9,732 bases of DNA from an uncultured Oscillospiraceae bacterium (GTDB lineage Bacteria > Bacillota > Clostridia > Oscillospirales > Oscillospiraceae), in the NCBI GenBank assembly GCA_910587205.1, contig CAJULZ010000105.1, positions 1-9,732 on the forward strand. The letters are read 5' to 3'. Below are positions 1 to 5,056 of the stretch, in pieces (the stretch's first letter is position 1; the number at the start of each line of letters is the position of its first letter). The position numbers and the translations under genes were made by a program. The notes below the pieces were generated by a model. The model was not told the origin of the DNA. It did no database searches and was given only the letters and a program-made list of their open reading frames with translations.

Positions 1-524
1 CTGGATTCGTTTTGATAAACGGCCAGAGATCGTTTCACTGCTTCCACGGTCTCCATCAGGCTCTGGCCCCTGATGGGGACGGTGATGTGGGCGCATTTTT
101 CATACAGCGGCGCACGGCGCCGGTATACGTCGGCCAGCGTCTGGCCGGGGGAGAGGGCGATACCCCGGGTAGCCAGGTTTTGGATGCGCCGCTCCACATC
201 CCCCAGAGACAGCTGGAGGTAGACCACCGTACCCATCGCCCGCATGTGGGCGATGGATTCCTCCCGGCATACGCAGCTTCCCCCCGGGGCCACCACCGTG
301 CCCCGGCAGGCGGCCCGACGCCCCAGCGAGCAGATGACGTCCCGCTCCAAATCCAGGAACCGCTCCACCCCCCGCGTGTCGATGAGCTCCTGGAGCAGCG
401 CCCCCTCTTGTTCCTGGATGAGCAGATCCACGTCCAGAAAGCCCCGGCCCAGCGCCTTGGCCAGCACCACGCCCACGGTGCTTTTCCCCGAGCCGGGCAT
501 TCCAATCAGGATAATATTGTCCAT
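1..524 (-). CDS. Shikimate kinase family protein (C-terminus cut by window edge)
   Basis: The family phosphorylates the 3-hydroxyl of shikimate with ATP in the cytosolic chorismate pathway. 174 codons are present; the gene runs off the left edge close to its expected end. Seen: P-loop GMPGSGKST at residues 8-16, DVD at 31-33 (shikimate-binding aspartate position), R55 in ERFLDLE, and R137 in the RxPLYEKxA segment. The ATG at 524 is chosen because AGGAGG lies just upstream (about 531-537). Oddities: the usual GGG substrate loop reads PGGS at 80-83, and the lid region reads TRGI (119-122) where AroK normally has RPLL. No other aro gene is adjacent. It therefore belongs to the family, but a strict shikimate kinase role is inferred. 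It could be one of the divergent AroK-like kinases that are annotated by homology only. It has its own promoter and a palindromic leader. Confidence 0.85.
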   Translation of the reverse strand, partial: MDNIILIGMPGSGKSTVGVVLAKALGRGFLDVDLLIQEQEGALLQELIDTRGVERFLDLERDVICSLGRRAACRGTVVAPGGSCVCREESIAHMRAMGTVVYLQLSLGDVERRIQNLATRGIALSPGQTLADVYRRRAPLYEKCAHITVPIRGQSLMETVEAVKRSLAVYQNES

Positions 525-549
525 CCAGCCCCCTCCTGATACCAACTTA

Positions 550-570
550 TCTATGGCCGGCGGCCATAGA
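550..570. promoter_or_regulatory. Perfect palindrome in the leader of the shikimate kinase gene
   Basis: Ten-base arms, TCTATGGCCG and CGGCCATAGA, are separated by a single G. The site lies between the predicted -10 box (581-586) and the ribosome binding site, near or just after the transcription start. It may be an operator or an RNA hairpin at the 5' end of the mRNA; the sequence alone does not decide. Confidence 0.55.
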
Positions 571-580
571 AAGACAAAAT

Positions 581-609
581 ATTATACCAGGAAAAACCCG
601 CCAGCGCAA
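581..609 (-). promoter_or_regulatory. Predicted sigma-A promoter of the shikimate kinase gene
   Basis: Read on the minus strand: TTGCGC (604-609), a 17-base spacer, then a perfect TATAAT (581-586). The -35 is only a half match. The -35 box lies inside the loop and stem of the hairpin terminator at 597-619. Confidence 0.55.
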
Positions 610-628
610 GGCCGGCGGGACGTTTTTT
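591..628. terminator. Hairpin terminator with T-runs on both sides
   Basis: Stem CCCGCC (597-602) pairs with GGCGGG (614-619), followed by one mismatch and two more pairs around a 5-base loop. TTTTTT follows at 623-628 on the plus strand. On the minus strand TTTTT follows directly (592-596). It may insulate the kinase gene from antisense or read-through transcription, since no plus-strand gene lies just upstream. Confidence 0.6.
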
Positions 629-692
629 CGGGGCGTAAAATTCTTATTGCATTAAAATGCGCCGCAGAACGCTTCCGCGCGGAGGTTCCCCC

Positions 693-721
693 TTGACAAA
701 CGGCCTCCGGCACACTATAAT
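693..721 (+). promoter_or_regulatory. Consensus sigma-A promoter of tRNA-Leu
   Basis: TTGACA at 693-698, a 17-base spacer, and TATAAT at 716-721: a full match to the consensus, as expected for a stable RNA gene. Transcription would start near 728, about 25 bases before the mature tRNA. Confidence 0.9.
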
Positions 722-752
722 GTAAAAGCTGGTTGCCCAGAGGCGGCGCTAT

Positions 753-838
753 GCGGATGTGCTGGAACTGGTAGACTGGCTAGCTTGAGGTGCTAGTGGC
801 CCACGGCCGTACGGGTTCGAGTCCCGTCATCCGCACCA
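753..838 (+). tRNA. tRNA-Leu (anticodon GAG)
   Basis: An 86-base class II tRNA. Acceptor stem GCGGATG (753-759) pairs with CATCCGC (828-834), followed by A and an encoded CCA (836-838). Anticodon stem CTAGC/GCTAG (780-784, 792-796) closes the loop TTGAGGT, giving anticodon GAG at 787-789, which reads CUC and CUU leucine codons. The long variable arm contains GGCC-CAC-GGCC, as expected for leucine. The T arm is ACGGG-TTCGAGT-CCCGT (811-827). It is a single-gene transcript between its own promoter and terminator. Confidence 0.97.
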
Positions 839-845
839 AACCCAT

Positions 846-898
846 ATAATCCGAACCTTTTTCCAATAGGAGATGGGTTCGGATTATTGGTTTTCTTT
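846..898 (+). terminator. Terminator of tRNA-Leu
   Basis: A perfect 12-bp stem, ATAATCCGAACC (846-857) with GGTTCGGATTAT (876-887), is followed by the T-rich tail TGGTTTTCTTTG. It starts 8 bases after the encoded CCA. Confidence 0.85.
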
Positions 899-1138
899 GA
901 GAGATTTGAGAATACCCACTTCCGAAACGGGGTGGAACGGAAGCCGACCTCGAAGCCGAGAGGCTCATGAAAGAAGCAGCCCCCCCTTATCACCGAGTTG
1001 ACGGTTCGCGGCGATTGGGCGGGGTGCGTAAAATGGTTATTGGTATTGGGCGCCATGAAAGAAGGGGCGCCCCGTTTTATCCCCGTGATTTAAGAGAACC
1101 TTAAAAGATTTCTCACCAAAAGCTAAAAGGTATCTCCC
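899..1138. other. Non-coding stretch with two related hairpins
   Basis: No credible gene was found between the tRNA terminator and the glycosyltransferase promoter. Minus-strand frames here run through the tRNA and are artefacts. Two short hairpins share the loop sequence CATGAAAGAAG: one with GGCT/AGCC arms (962-981), the other with perfect 7-bp arms GGGCGCC/GGCGCCC (1048-1054, 1066-1072) followed by CGTTTTAT. The second could act as a weak terminator. Confidence 0.5.
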
Positions 1139-1166
1139 TTGAAACTGAAGATTTGTCCTCTATAAT
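1139..1166 (+). promoter_or_regulatory. Promoter of the glycosyltransferase gene
   Basis: TTGAAA (1139-1144), a 16-base spacer, and TATAAT (1161-1166). The resulting leader of about 75 bases can form a 7-bp stem, GCACCGT (1198-1204) with ACGGTGC (1222-1228), just ahead of the ribosome binding site GGAGGG (1235-1240). Confidence 0.75.
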
Positions 1167-1246
1167 TGAGACCATCAGAATAAGCGCGGCGTTTGCTGCA
1201 CCGTCAAACTGGCAATGATGCACGGTGCTGATTTGGAGGGATCTTC

Positions 1247-2311
1247 ATGAGAATATTGATTTTAACCGGGAAGTTCGGCATGGGCCACCTGTCCGCCGCG
1301 GCTGCTCTCCAGGAGCATCTGACGCGGGACGGCCACCAGGCCCTTGTGGTCGACCTGTTTCAATACGCCCTGCCTGAGCGGGCCCCCGCCATGTACTGGT
1401 GGTTCAACGTGCTTGTGACCTACGGCGGCGTCTTTTATAATCTTTACCACGACCTCACCGCCAATGACTCCGGCGAGAACCGGGGGGACGACCTGCTGGA
1501 TGGCCTGTCCCGGCTGCTGGACGACTGCCGGCCCGATGTGGTGGTGTCCACCCACCCAATCTGCTCCGCGGCGGTGTCCCGGTACAAAGAGGAGGAGGGC
1601 TCCGCCCTGCCCCTTGTCACCTGCGTCACCGACGTGACATGCCACAGCGAATGGATCCATTCCGGCACGGACTGCTACCTGGTGGCTGGGGAATCCGTCC
1701 GCCAGGGGCTGGTTGCCAAAGGCGTGGACCCCGGCACCGTGGTGGCAACGGGCATCCCGGTGAGCGGGCGGTTCCAGCCCGCCCGCCGGGACCGCTCCCG
1801 GCGGCGGGAGCTGCTCATCATGGGCGGCGGCCTGGGGCTCATGCCCCGGGGGGACTCCTTCTACCGGGCGCTGAACGCTCTGCCCGGGGTACACACCACC
1901 ATCCTCACTGGGAACAATGATAAGCTGTTTCAGCGGCTGGACGGCAGATATGAAAATATCGAGGCGGTGCCTTTCACCCGCGAGGTGGAAAAGTACATGG
2001 CCCGGGCCCACCTGATGCTGTCCAAGCCCGGCGGGATCACCTGCTTCGAGGCCATCGCCGCCCGCCTTCCCATCCTGGCCTGGCAGCCCTTTTTGAAGCA
2101 GGAGCAGGAGAACGCCGATTTCCTGGTGGATCACGGCATGGCCCGCATCGCCGCCAAGGAGGAGAGCGCCTGCCTGGCCGCCATCCGGGAGACGATCTAC
2201 GACGACCAGGCCCTGTCCGCCATGGAGCAGGCCATGGAGCGCACCTCCGCCCAGCTGGCCGGGGCCGCGGTGTGCACCGTGGTCCAAGAATTGGCCGGTA
2301 CTTTTTCCTAA
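1247..2311 (+). CDS. MGDG synthase/UgtP-type glycolipid glycosyltransferase (GT28-like)
   Basis: A 354-aa GT-B fold enzyme of the monogalactosyl-/processive glucosyl-diacylglycerol synthase family. It is expected to transfer a sugar from a UDP-sugar to diacylglycerol on the inner membrane face, making glycolipids or lipoteichoic acid anchors. Seen: N-terminal MRILILTGKFGMGH (the GxGH acceptor-side loop of MGDG synthases), STHP at 101-104, TDVTCHSEW at 128-136, TGIPV at 168-172, the glycine loop IMGGGLG (191-197), and the C-terminal nucleotide-sugar motif KPGGITCFEA at 260-269 with KQEQENA at 284-290. There is no transmembrane segment, so peripheral membrane attachment is likely. The start has GGAGGG 6 bases upstream and a promoter ahead of it. 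Length is close to the family (about 350-390 aa). The sugar (glucose or galactose) cannot be told from the sequence. The next gene also serves membrane lipids but is separated by a probable terminator. Confidence 0.9.
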   Translation: MRILILTGKFGMGHLSAAAALQEHLTRDGHQALVVDLFQYALPERAPAMYWWFNVLVTYGGVFYNLYHDLTANDSGENRGDDLLDGLSRLLDDCRPDVVVSTHPICSAAVSRYKEEEGSALPLVTCVTDVTCHSEWIHSGTDCYLVAGESVRQGLVAKGVDPGTVVATGIPVSGRFQPARRDRSRRRELLIMGGGLGLMPRGDSFYRALNALPGVHTTILTGNNDKLFQRLDGRYENIEAVPFTREVEKYMARAHLMLSKPGGITCFEAIAARLPILAWQPFLKQEQENADFLVDHGMARIAAKEESACLAAIRETIYDDQALSAMEQAMERTSAQLAGAAVCTVVQELAGTFS

Positions 2312-2346
2312 AAACAAGCGCCCCCAAAAAACTTTAGGCGCTGTTT
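2312..2346 (+). terminator. Probable terminator after the glycosyltransferase gene
   Basis: Stem AGCGCC (2317-2322) with GGCGCT (2337-2342), extended by AAAC/GTTT across a one-base bulge. The loop is A-rich and the T tail short, so it may be leaky. Confidence 0.5.
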
Positions 2347-2607
2347 GAAAATTGGAAATATGCCCAGGGGGGAGAGATTTTTTCGCCGGACGAAGCCGGT
2401 TTGACACAGGAATACTTTGTGTATTCCAAGGAAAATTGGAAAAGTATGGCGGAAAAAGAGCCTCCGTTTGGGCGTGTTGACATTTTTTAAACAAACCATA
2501 GTCCGCTGACGGCGGCCGGGGAACCCCGTCCCATTTTCTCCCGGCCACGGACGCACAAAATATTGGAGCTCGTTTTTTGAAAAATGGGCCTTTAGGGTGA
2601 AGCTGCT
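2347..2607. other. Structured intergenic region before the flippase-like gene
   Basis: No gene was found. The region holds a 12-base direct repeat, GAAAATTGGAAA at 2347-2358 and 2431-2442, a dyad GGAATAC-TTTGT-GTATTCC (2409-2427) between the copies, and a GC-rich hairpin GGCCGGG/CCCGGCC (2514-2520, 2540-2546). Two TTGACA sites (2401-2406 and 2477-2482) occur. The second could pair with CATAGT (2498-2503), but its spacer is only 15, so no promoter is called. The ribosome binding site of the next gene is the modest AGGGTG at 2594-2599. Confidence 0.45.
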
Positions 2608-3708
2608 ATGAGACATAACGTGAAAAACATTTTGTGCGGCGGGGCGGTGGCCGCCCTGCTGGCCTGGACGGTATACACCATCCTCAAGGAGCAGACCCCC
2701 GGACAGTTGGCCCAGGCCCTGCTCAGCGCCGACTGGCGCGCGCTGCTGCTGGGCCTGCCGCTGATGGCGCTGTTCCTGTGCTGCGAGGCGGGGGCTACCT
2801 GGTCCATCCTGCGCTCCCTGGGCTGTCCGCAGCCCTTCCGCCGCTGCGCCTACTACTCCTGCACCGGCTTCTTCTTCAGCACCATTACCCCTTCCGCCAC
2901 CGGCGGCCAGCCCGCCCAGATCCTGGCCATGGGCCGGGACGGGGTGCCCGCCGCCTCCGGGGCGCTGGATATGCTGCTGGTCACCATCGGCTACAACACC
3001 GCGGCCATGGGCTGGGGGATTTTCGCCTTGTTTGCCGCCGGGCCCTTTACCGACCGGCTGGGAGGCCAGGTGGGGCTGCTGCTGGGGGTGGGGCTGGCGG
3101 TGTTCGCCCTGCTGGACGCGGCTATGCTGATGTTCCTGTTCCTCCCCGGCCCCGCCAAGCGGCTGCTTTACGCCTGCATCGCTTTGGTTGTCAAGGTGCG
3201 GCCCAGCCTGGACCGGGCCGGGCTGGAGGCCAAGGCGGACGCCCATTTGGCCGAGTACCGCCGGGGCGCCCAGCTCATCCGGAAGTCCCCCGACCTGCTG
3301 GTGCGGGTGCTGGGCCTCAGCGCCCTCCAGCTGGCCTGCTCCTACGTCATGCCCTACGTGGTCTACCGGGCCTTCGGCCTGTCCGGCTTCTCCGTGGGCG
3401 AGGTGTTCGCCCTCCAGGCGCTGTGCTCCATCGCCGTGGGCTATTTGCCTCTGCCCGGCTCCGCCGGGGCCGCCGAAAATGTGTTCCTCCGGGGCTTCCT
3501 GCTGGTGTTCGGCGACGCCCTGGTGGCCCCCGCCATGATCCTCAGCCGCACCCTAAGCTGTTACCTGGTGCTGGCCGTCACCGCCGTGATTTTGGCGGCG
3601 GGCCGGGTGGCGCGCCGCAGGGCCGGGGTCCCGGCTTCCGCCCGCCCCCCGAAAACCCCCGCCAAGCGCCCCGCGCCCGCCTCCGGCGGCTGCGCCGACC
3701 AAACCTGA
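2608..3708 (+). CDS. UPF0104/MprF-type flippase-like integral membrane protein
   Basis: A 366-aa multi-span membrane protein of the lysylphosphatidylglycerol-synthase transmembrane family (UPF0104, also called flippase-like domain). Members resemble the membrane half of MprF, which moves lipids across the bilayer. No aminoacyl-transferase domain is present here. Seen: repeated hydrophobic segments, about 8-24, 45-61, 121-145, 155-180, 186-196, 231-255, 262-280 and 308-331; the family motifs TPSATGGQP (94-102) and PLPGSAGAAE (281-290); and a basic, proline-rich tail from 335 to 366, probably cytoplasmic. AGGGTG lies 8 bases before the ATG. The gene follows a glycolipid glycosyltransferase on the same strand, so a role in translocating or handling glycolipids is an inference from context. 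The true substrate of such stand-alone proteins is unknown. A strong terminator follows the stop codon. Confidence 0.88.
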   Translation: MRHNVKNILCGGAVAALLAWTVYTILKEQTPGQLAQALLSADWRALLLGLPLMALFLCCEAGATWSILRSLGCPQPFRRCAYYSCTGFFFSTITPSATGGQPAQILAMGRDGVPAASGALDMLLVTIGYNTAAMGWGIFALFAAGPFTDRLGGQVGLLLGVGLAVFALLDAAMLMFLFLPGPAKRLLYACIALVVKVRPSLDRAGLEAKADAHLAEYRRGAQLIRKSPDLLVRVLGLSALQLACSYVMPYVVYRAFGLSGFSVGEVFALQALCSIAVGYLPLPGSAGAAENVFLRGFLLVFGDALVAPAMILSRTLSCYLVLAVTAVILAAGRVARRRAGVPASARPPKTPAKRPAPASGGCADQT

Positions 3709-3715
3709 ACGGCGG

Positions 3716-3750
3716 ACAGGCCGGGCCGTGCCGCGGCCCGGCCTGTTTTA
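3716..3750 (+). terminator. Strong terminator after the flippase-like gene
   Basis: A perfect 12-bp GC-rich stem, ACAGGCCGGGCC (3716-3727) with GGCCCGGCCTGT (3735-3746), has a 7-base loop and ends in TTTT (3746-3749). Confidence 0.9.
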
Positions 3751-3796
3751 CCTGTACGTAAAATTCCCGGTATCGTTGTACGTTCCCGTGCATAAA

Positions 3797-3837
3797 CTGG
3801 TTTGTATGGGCAAAATTTTGCAAATCAGACAAACCAG
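3797..3837. promoter_or_regulatory. Nested palindromes in the leader of a small ORF
   Basis: Outer 9-base arms CTGGTTTGT (3797-3805) and ACAAACCAG (3829-3837) enclose a perfect 12-base palindrome GCAAAATTTTGC (3810-3821). The structure ends one base before the AAAAGGAG ribosome binding site, so it could be an RNA element controlling translation or a double-stranded operator. A heptamer TGTACGT is repeated just upstream (3753-3759 and 3777-3783). No convincing -35/-10 pair was found here. Confidence 0.55.
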
Positions 3838-3853
3838 AAAAGGAGCGATCGCC

Positions 3854-3958
3854 ATGACAGAAAGATGGGAATTTGCGCGGACGGCCGAACCGCCCCAGCA
3901 GGACGTGGACGACCTGATTTTCCCCGAGCAGACCGGCCCCCAGGCCAGCCAGCGGTGA
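3854..3958 (+). CDS. Small acidic hypothetical protein (34 aa)
   Basis: Not recognised. The ATG at 3854 has AGGAG (3841-3845) 8 bases upstream, an excellent Shine-Dalgarno site, and a clear terminator starts 9 bases after the stop codon. The product is 34 residues, hydrophilic, without a membrane segment or cysteine. It begins MTERWEFARTAEPP and has an acidic middle, QQDVDDLIFPEQ. The leader upstream is unusually structured. Being bracketed by terminators on both sides makes it a stand-alone transcription unit. Alternatives are a regulatory leader peptide or a short open frame inside a small RNA. The in-frame upstream start at 3728 is rejected because it lies inside the previous terminator. 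Confidence 0.6.
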   Translation: MTERWEFARTAEPPQQDVDDLIFPEQTGPQASQR

Positions 3959-3967
3959 CCCCGCCGT

Positions 3968-4001
3968 ACCGCCCCTCCCTGTTTGGGATGGGCGGTTTTT
4001 T
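3968..4001 (+). terminator. Terminator after the 34-codon ORF
   Basis: Stem ACCGCCC (3968-3974) with GGGCGGT (3990-3996), extended inward by TCCC/GGGA across one mismatch, followed by TTTTTT (3996-4001). The T-run abuts the stop codon of the convergent minus-strand gene. Confidence 0.88.
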
Positions 4002-4305
4002 ATTTTTCCCCCGAAATCTTGGCCGCTTCCGCCTCCCAGATTTCATCAAATATTTTTTTTGCTTTTTGGGGAAGAAGCCTGCGCCAATAAGAATACTTTC
4101 GATACTCCGCGCTCCGCTTTGCCCTGTGGCACCGGTGGTGGTAAGCACAAATGACACAAACCGGGCCCGGCGGTTCCCCGGTTCCCCGATATTTGCACAA
4201 TTTTCCGATATAATGCTGTGTCAAGCCCTCCCAAACAAAGAATATCAATGAATATATCCCTCCGTAGAACAGGAAGCCGATCAACAACGATACCCAGAAG
4301 TCCAA
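4000..4305 (-). CDS. Small one-TM protein with a Cys/His-rich motif (hypothetical)
   Basis: Not recognised as a named family. It is a 101-aa protein with one hydrophobic helix (about 6-24), then a compact Cys/His cluster CVICAYHHRCH at 50-60 (C50, C53, C59, H56, H57, H60), which could bind a metal such as zinc. A basic, aromatic stretch follows (EYRKYSYWRRLLPQKAKK, 67-84), then a charged C-terminal helix. The start is a TTG at 4305, chosen because GGAGGG lies 9 bases ahead (plus positions 4315-4320) and no ATG fits. Codons are mixed A/T- and G/C-ending, unlike the strongly GC-ending core genes around it, suggesting acquired DNA. It lies 37 bases downstream of the 62-aa gene, so the two probably share one transcript. 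A metal-binding or membrane-signalling role is speculation. Confidence 0.6.
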   Translation of the reverse strand: MDFWVSLLIGFLFYGGIYSLIFFVWEGLTQHYIGKLCKYRGTGEPPGPVCVICAYHHRCHRAKRSAEYRKYSYWRRLLPQKAKKIFDEIWEAEAAKISGEK

Positions 4306-4342
4306 GTCTATTCCCCCTCCCTTTGGCCGGCAAGAATCTGCC

Positions 4343-4531
4343 CTATGCCCCCGCGTCCCCTTCGATATACAGCGCTTCCGTTTCCCCCTGCGCCTCCATC
4401 AGCACCGCCCGTGCCTTTACCACCGCCCCCTTGTCAAGCAATCCTTCCACCGTAGTCAGCGCGTTGAACAGTATCGTATACATTTTTGGATAGGGTACGG
4501 ATAGATCCGGCCCAAATGCCACAACCTTCAC
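4343..4531 (-). CDS. Small conserved hypothetical protein with a YxxLFNA motif (62 aa)
   Basis: A 62-aa, mainly helical protein. Its core YPKMYTILFNALTTVEGLL (14-32), followed by the tail AQGETEALYI (47-56), resembles a family of short unnamed Firmicutes proteins with an LFNA-T-A-L core and an A-Q-x-E-x-E-x-x-Y ending. These often sit beside XRE regulators or in mobile regions (recalled from general knowledge, not searched). The start is set at the GTG at 4531 because GGAGG (plus positions 4539-4543) lies 8 bases before it. Earlier in-frame starts, the GTG at 4561 and the ATG at 4537, have no or badly spaced Shine-Dalgarno sites. It is transcribed divergently from the XRE regulator and probably repressed through the palindrome at 4556-4575. 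Function unknown. Confidence 0.65.
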   Translation of the reverse strand: MKVVAFGPDLSVPYPKMYTILFNALTTVEGLLDKGAVVKARAVLMEAQGETEALYIEGDAGA

Positions 4532-4555
4532 ATTCATATCCTCCAAAATTTTTTG

Positions 4556-4575
4556 TTGCACCTATATTGGTGCAA
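4556..4575. promoter_or_regulatory. Probable XRE operator (20-bp inverted repeat)
   Basis: TTGCACC and GGTGCAA are perfect 7-base arms around a 6-base A/T spacer (TATATT). The site abuts the -10 box of the minus-strand promoter and covers the expected transcription start, which suits repression. A second pair of related half-sites, GCACAA (4581-4586) and TTGTGC (4612-4617), flanks the -35 region. Confidence 0.7.
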
Positions 4576-4603
4576 TTGTAGCACAAGACTAATATAGAAT
4601 CAA
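4575..4603 (-). promoter_or_regulatory. Promoter of the 62-aa/101-aa gene pair
   Basis: On the minus strand: TTGATT (4598-4603), a 17-base spacer, TACAAT (4575-4580). Transcription would start near 4568, inside the palindrome. A weaker plus-strand candidate for the XRE gene is TTGGTG (4567-4572), a 17-base spacer, TAATAT (4590-4595). The two promoters would face and overlap each other. Confidence 0.65.
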
Positions 4604-4645
4604 GCGTTAGATTGTGCGGATATGGGTGCATTGGGAGGTGACGGC

Positions 4646-4870
4646 ATGGATTACGCTTACGACTTTGTGGTGGGGCAGCAGATTCGCACCGCGCGGGAAT
4701 CCCAGGGAATGACCCAGGAACAGCTGGCCGCCCAGCTTCAAACTTACGGCTGCGATGTCACCAGAAGCGCCGTCGCCAAAATGGAGGTAGGGCAGCGGCA
4801 TATCTATGCCGTGGAGCTGCGCGCCCTGCGAAATATTTTAAATATACCGTATGAGGCGCTTCTCCCATGA
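4646..4870 (+). CDS. XRE-family (Cro/CI-type) transcriptional regulator
   Basis: A 74-aa protein consisting almost only of a helix-turn-helix domain. Helices 1-2 run from VVGQQIRTARESQGMTQEQLAAQL (8-31); the recognition region is CDVTRSAVAKMEVGQRHI (36-53); the rest, ELRALRNILNIPYEALLP (57-74), is the closing helix pair. It has no sensor or peptidase domain, so it resembles phage-type Cro repressors. The ATG at 4646 is preferred over the one at 4622 because GGAGG (4634-4638) lies 7 bases ahead. It is divergent from the 62-aa gene, with a palindrome in the shared promoter region, so repression of that operon and of itself is likely. A weak hairpin terminator follows. It may control a small mobile-derived module, but no integrase or phage gene is in view. 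Confidence 0.85.
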   Translation: MDYAYDFVVGQQIRTARESQGMTQEQLAAQLQTYGCDVTRSAVAKMEVGQRHIYAVELRALRNILNIPYEALLP

Positions 4871-4904
4871 AAGAAATATGCGGGCAAAAACCAAATGAAG
4901 CTTT

Positions 4905-4928
4905 TGACGCGGATTTCAACGCGTTTTT
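4905..4928 (+). terminator. Weak terminator after the XRE gene
   Basis: ACGCG (4907-4911) pairs with CGCGT (4920-4924) around an 8-base loop, followed by TTTTT (4924-4928). The stem is short. Confidence 0.5.
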
Positions 4929-4952
4929 CACAAACCTGTGACGGACATTCTT

Positions 4953-4980
4953 CCGGCGGTTCCCCCTTTACAACCGCCGG
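4953..4980. promoter_or_regulatory. Inverted repeat framing the prfB -35 box
   Basis: CCGGCGGTT (4953-4961) and AACCGCCGG (4972-4980) are perfect 9-base arms. The 10-base centre holds most of the -35 hexamer TTTACA (4967-4972). No T-run follows, so it is not a terminator. An operator is the simplest reading. Confidence 0.5.
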
Positions 4981-4995
4981 GAATTCTTATATAAT
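4967..4995 (+). promoter_or_regulatory. Promoter of prfB
   Basis: TTTACA (4967-4972), a 17-base spacer and a perfect TATAAT (4990-4995). Transcription would start near 5002, giving a leader of about 55 bases. Confidence 0.8.
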
Positions 4996-5056
4996 ACATG
5001 GATTGAGATGGGATCGATTAAACAGCGGCCCGCTGCCGCGGAAGGATGGACGCGCG

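Noticed and set aside
780..1056. Minus-strand frames reading across the tRNA-Leu gene (ending MTGLEPVRPWATSTSS or GADDGTRTRTAVGH)
   Set aside because: These are translations of the antisense of tRNA-Leu and its terminator, a well-known annotation artefact. There is no ribosome binding site.
753..1100. tRNA-Leu as a mobile-element attachment site
   Set aside because: tRNA 3' ends are common integration sites, but no second copy of the tRNA 3' end and no integrase is in the window.
1262..2548. 428-codon minus-strand open frame
   Set aside because: Shadow of the glycosyltransferase gene: low-complexity Gly/His/Gln-rich translation caused by high GC, with no family motif.
2308..3246. 312-codon minus-strand open frame opposite the flippase-like gene
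   Set aside because: Gln/Gly/His-rich shadow that crosses the terminator and leader; the plus-strand protein has clear family motifs.
3728..3853. Upstream ATG start for the 34-codon ORF
   Set aside because: It starts in the loop of the preceding terminator and reads through the palindromic leader; AGGAG marks the start at 3854.
4218..4493. 91-codon plus-strand frame
   Set aside because: Ser/Pro-rich antisense of the 62-aa and 101-aa genes, without a ribosome binding site or motif.
4895..5056. N-terminal extension of RF2
   Set aside because: It would overlap the prfB promoter and lies upstream of the expected transcription start; the start at 5057 matches the family N-terminus.
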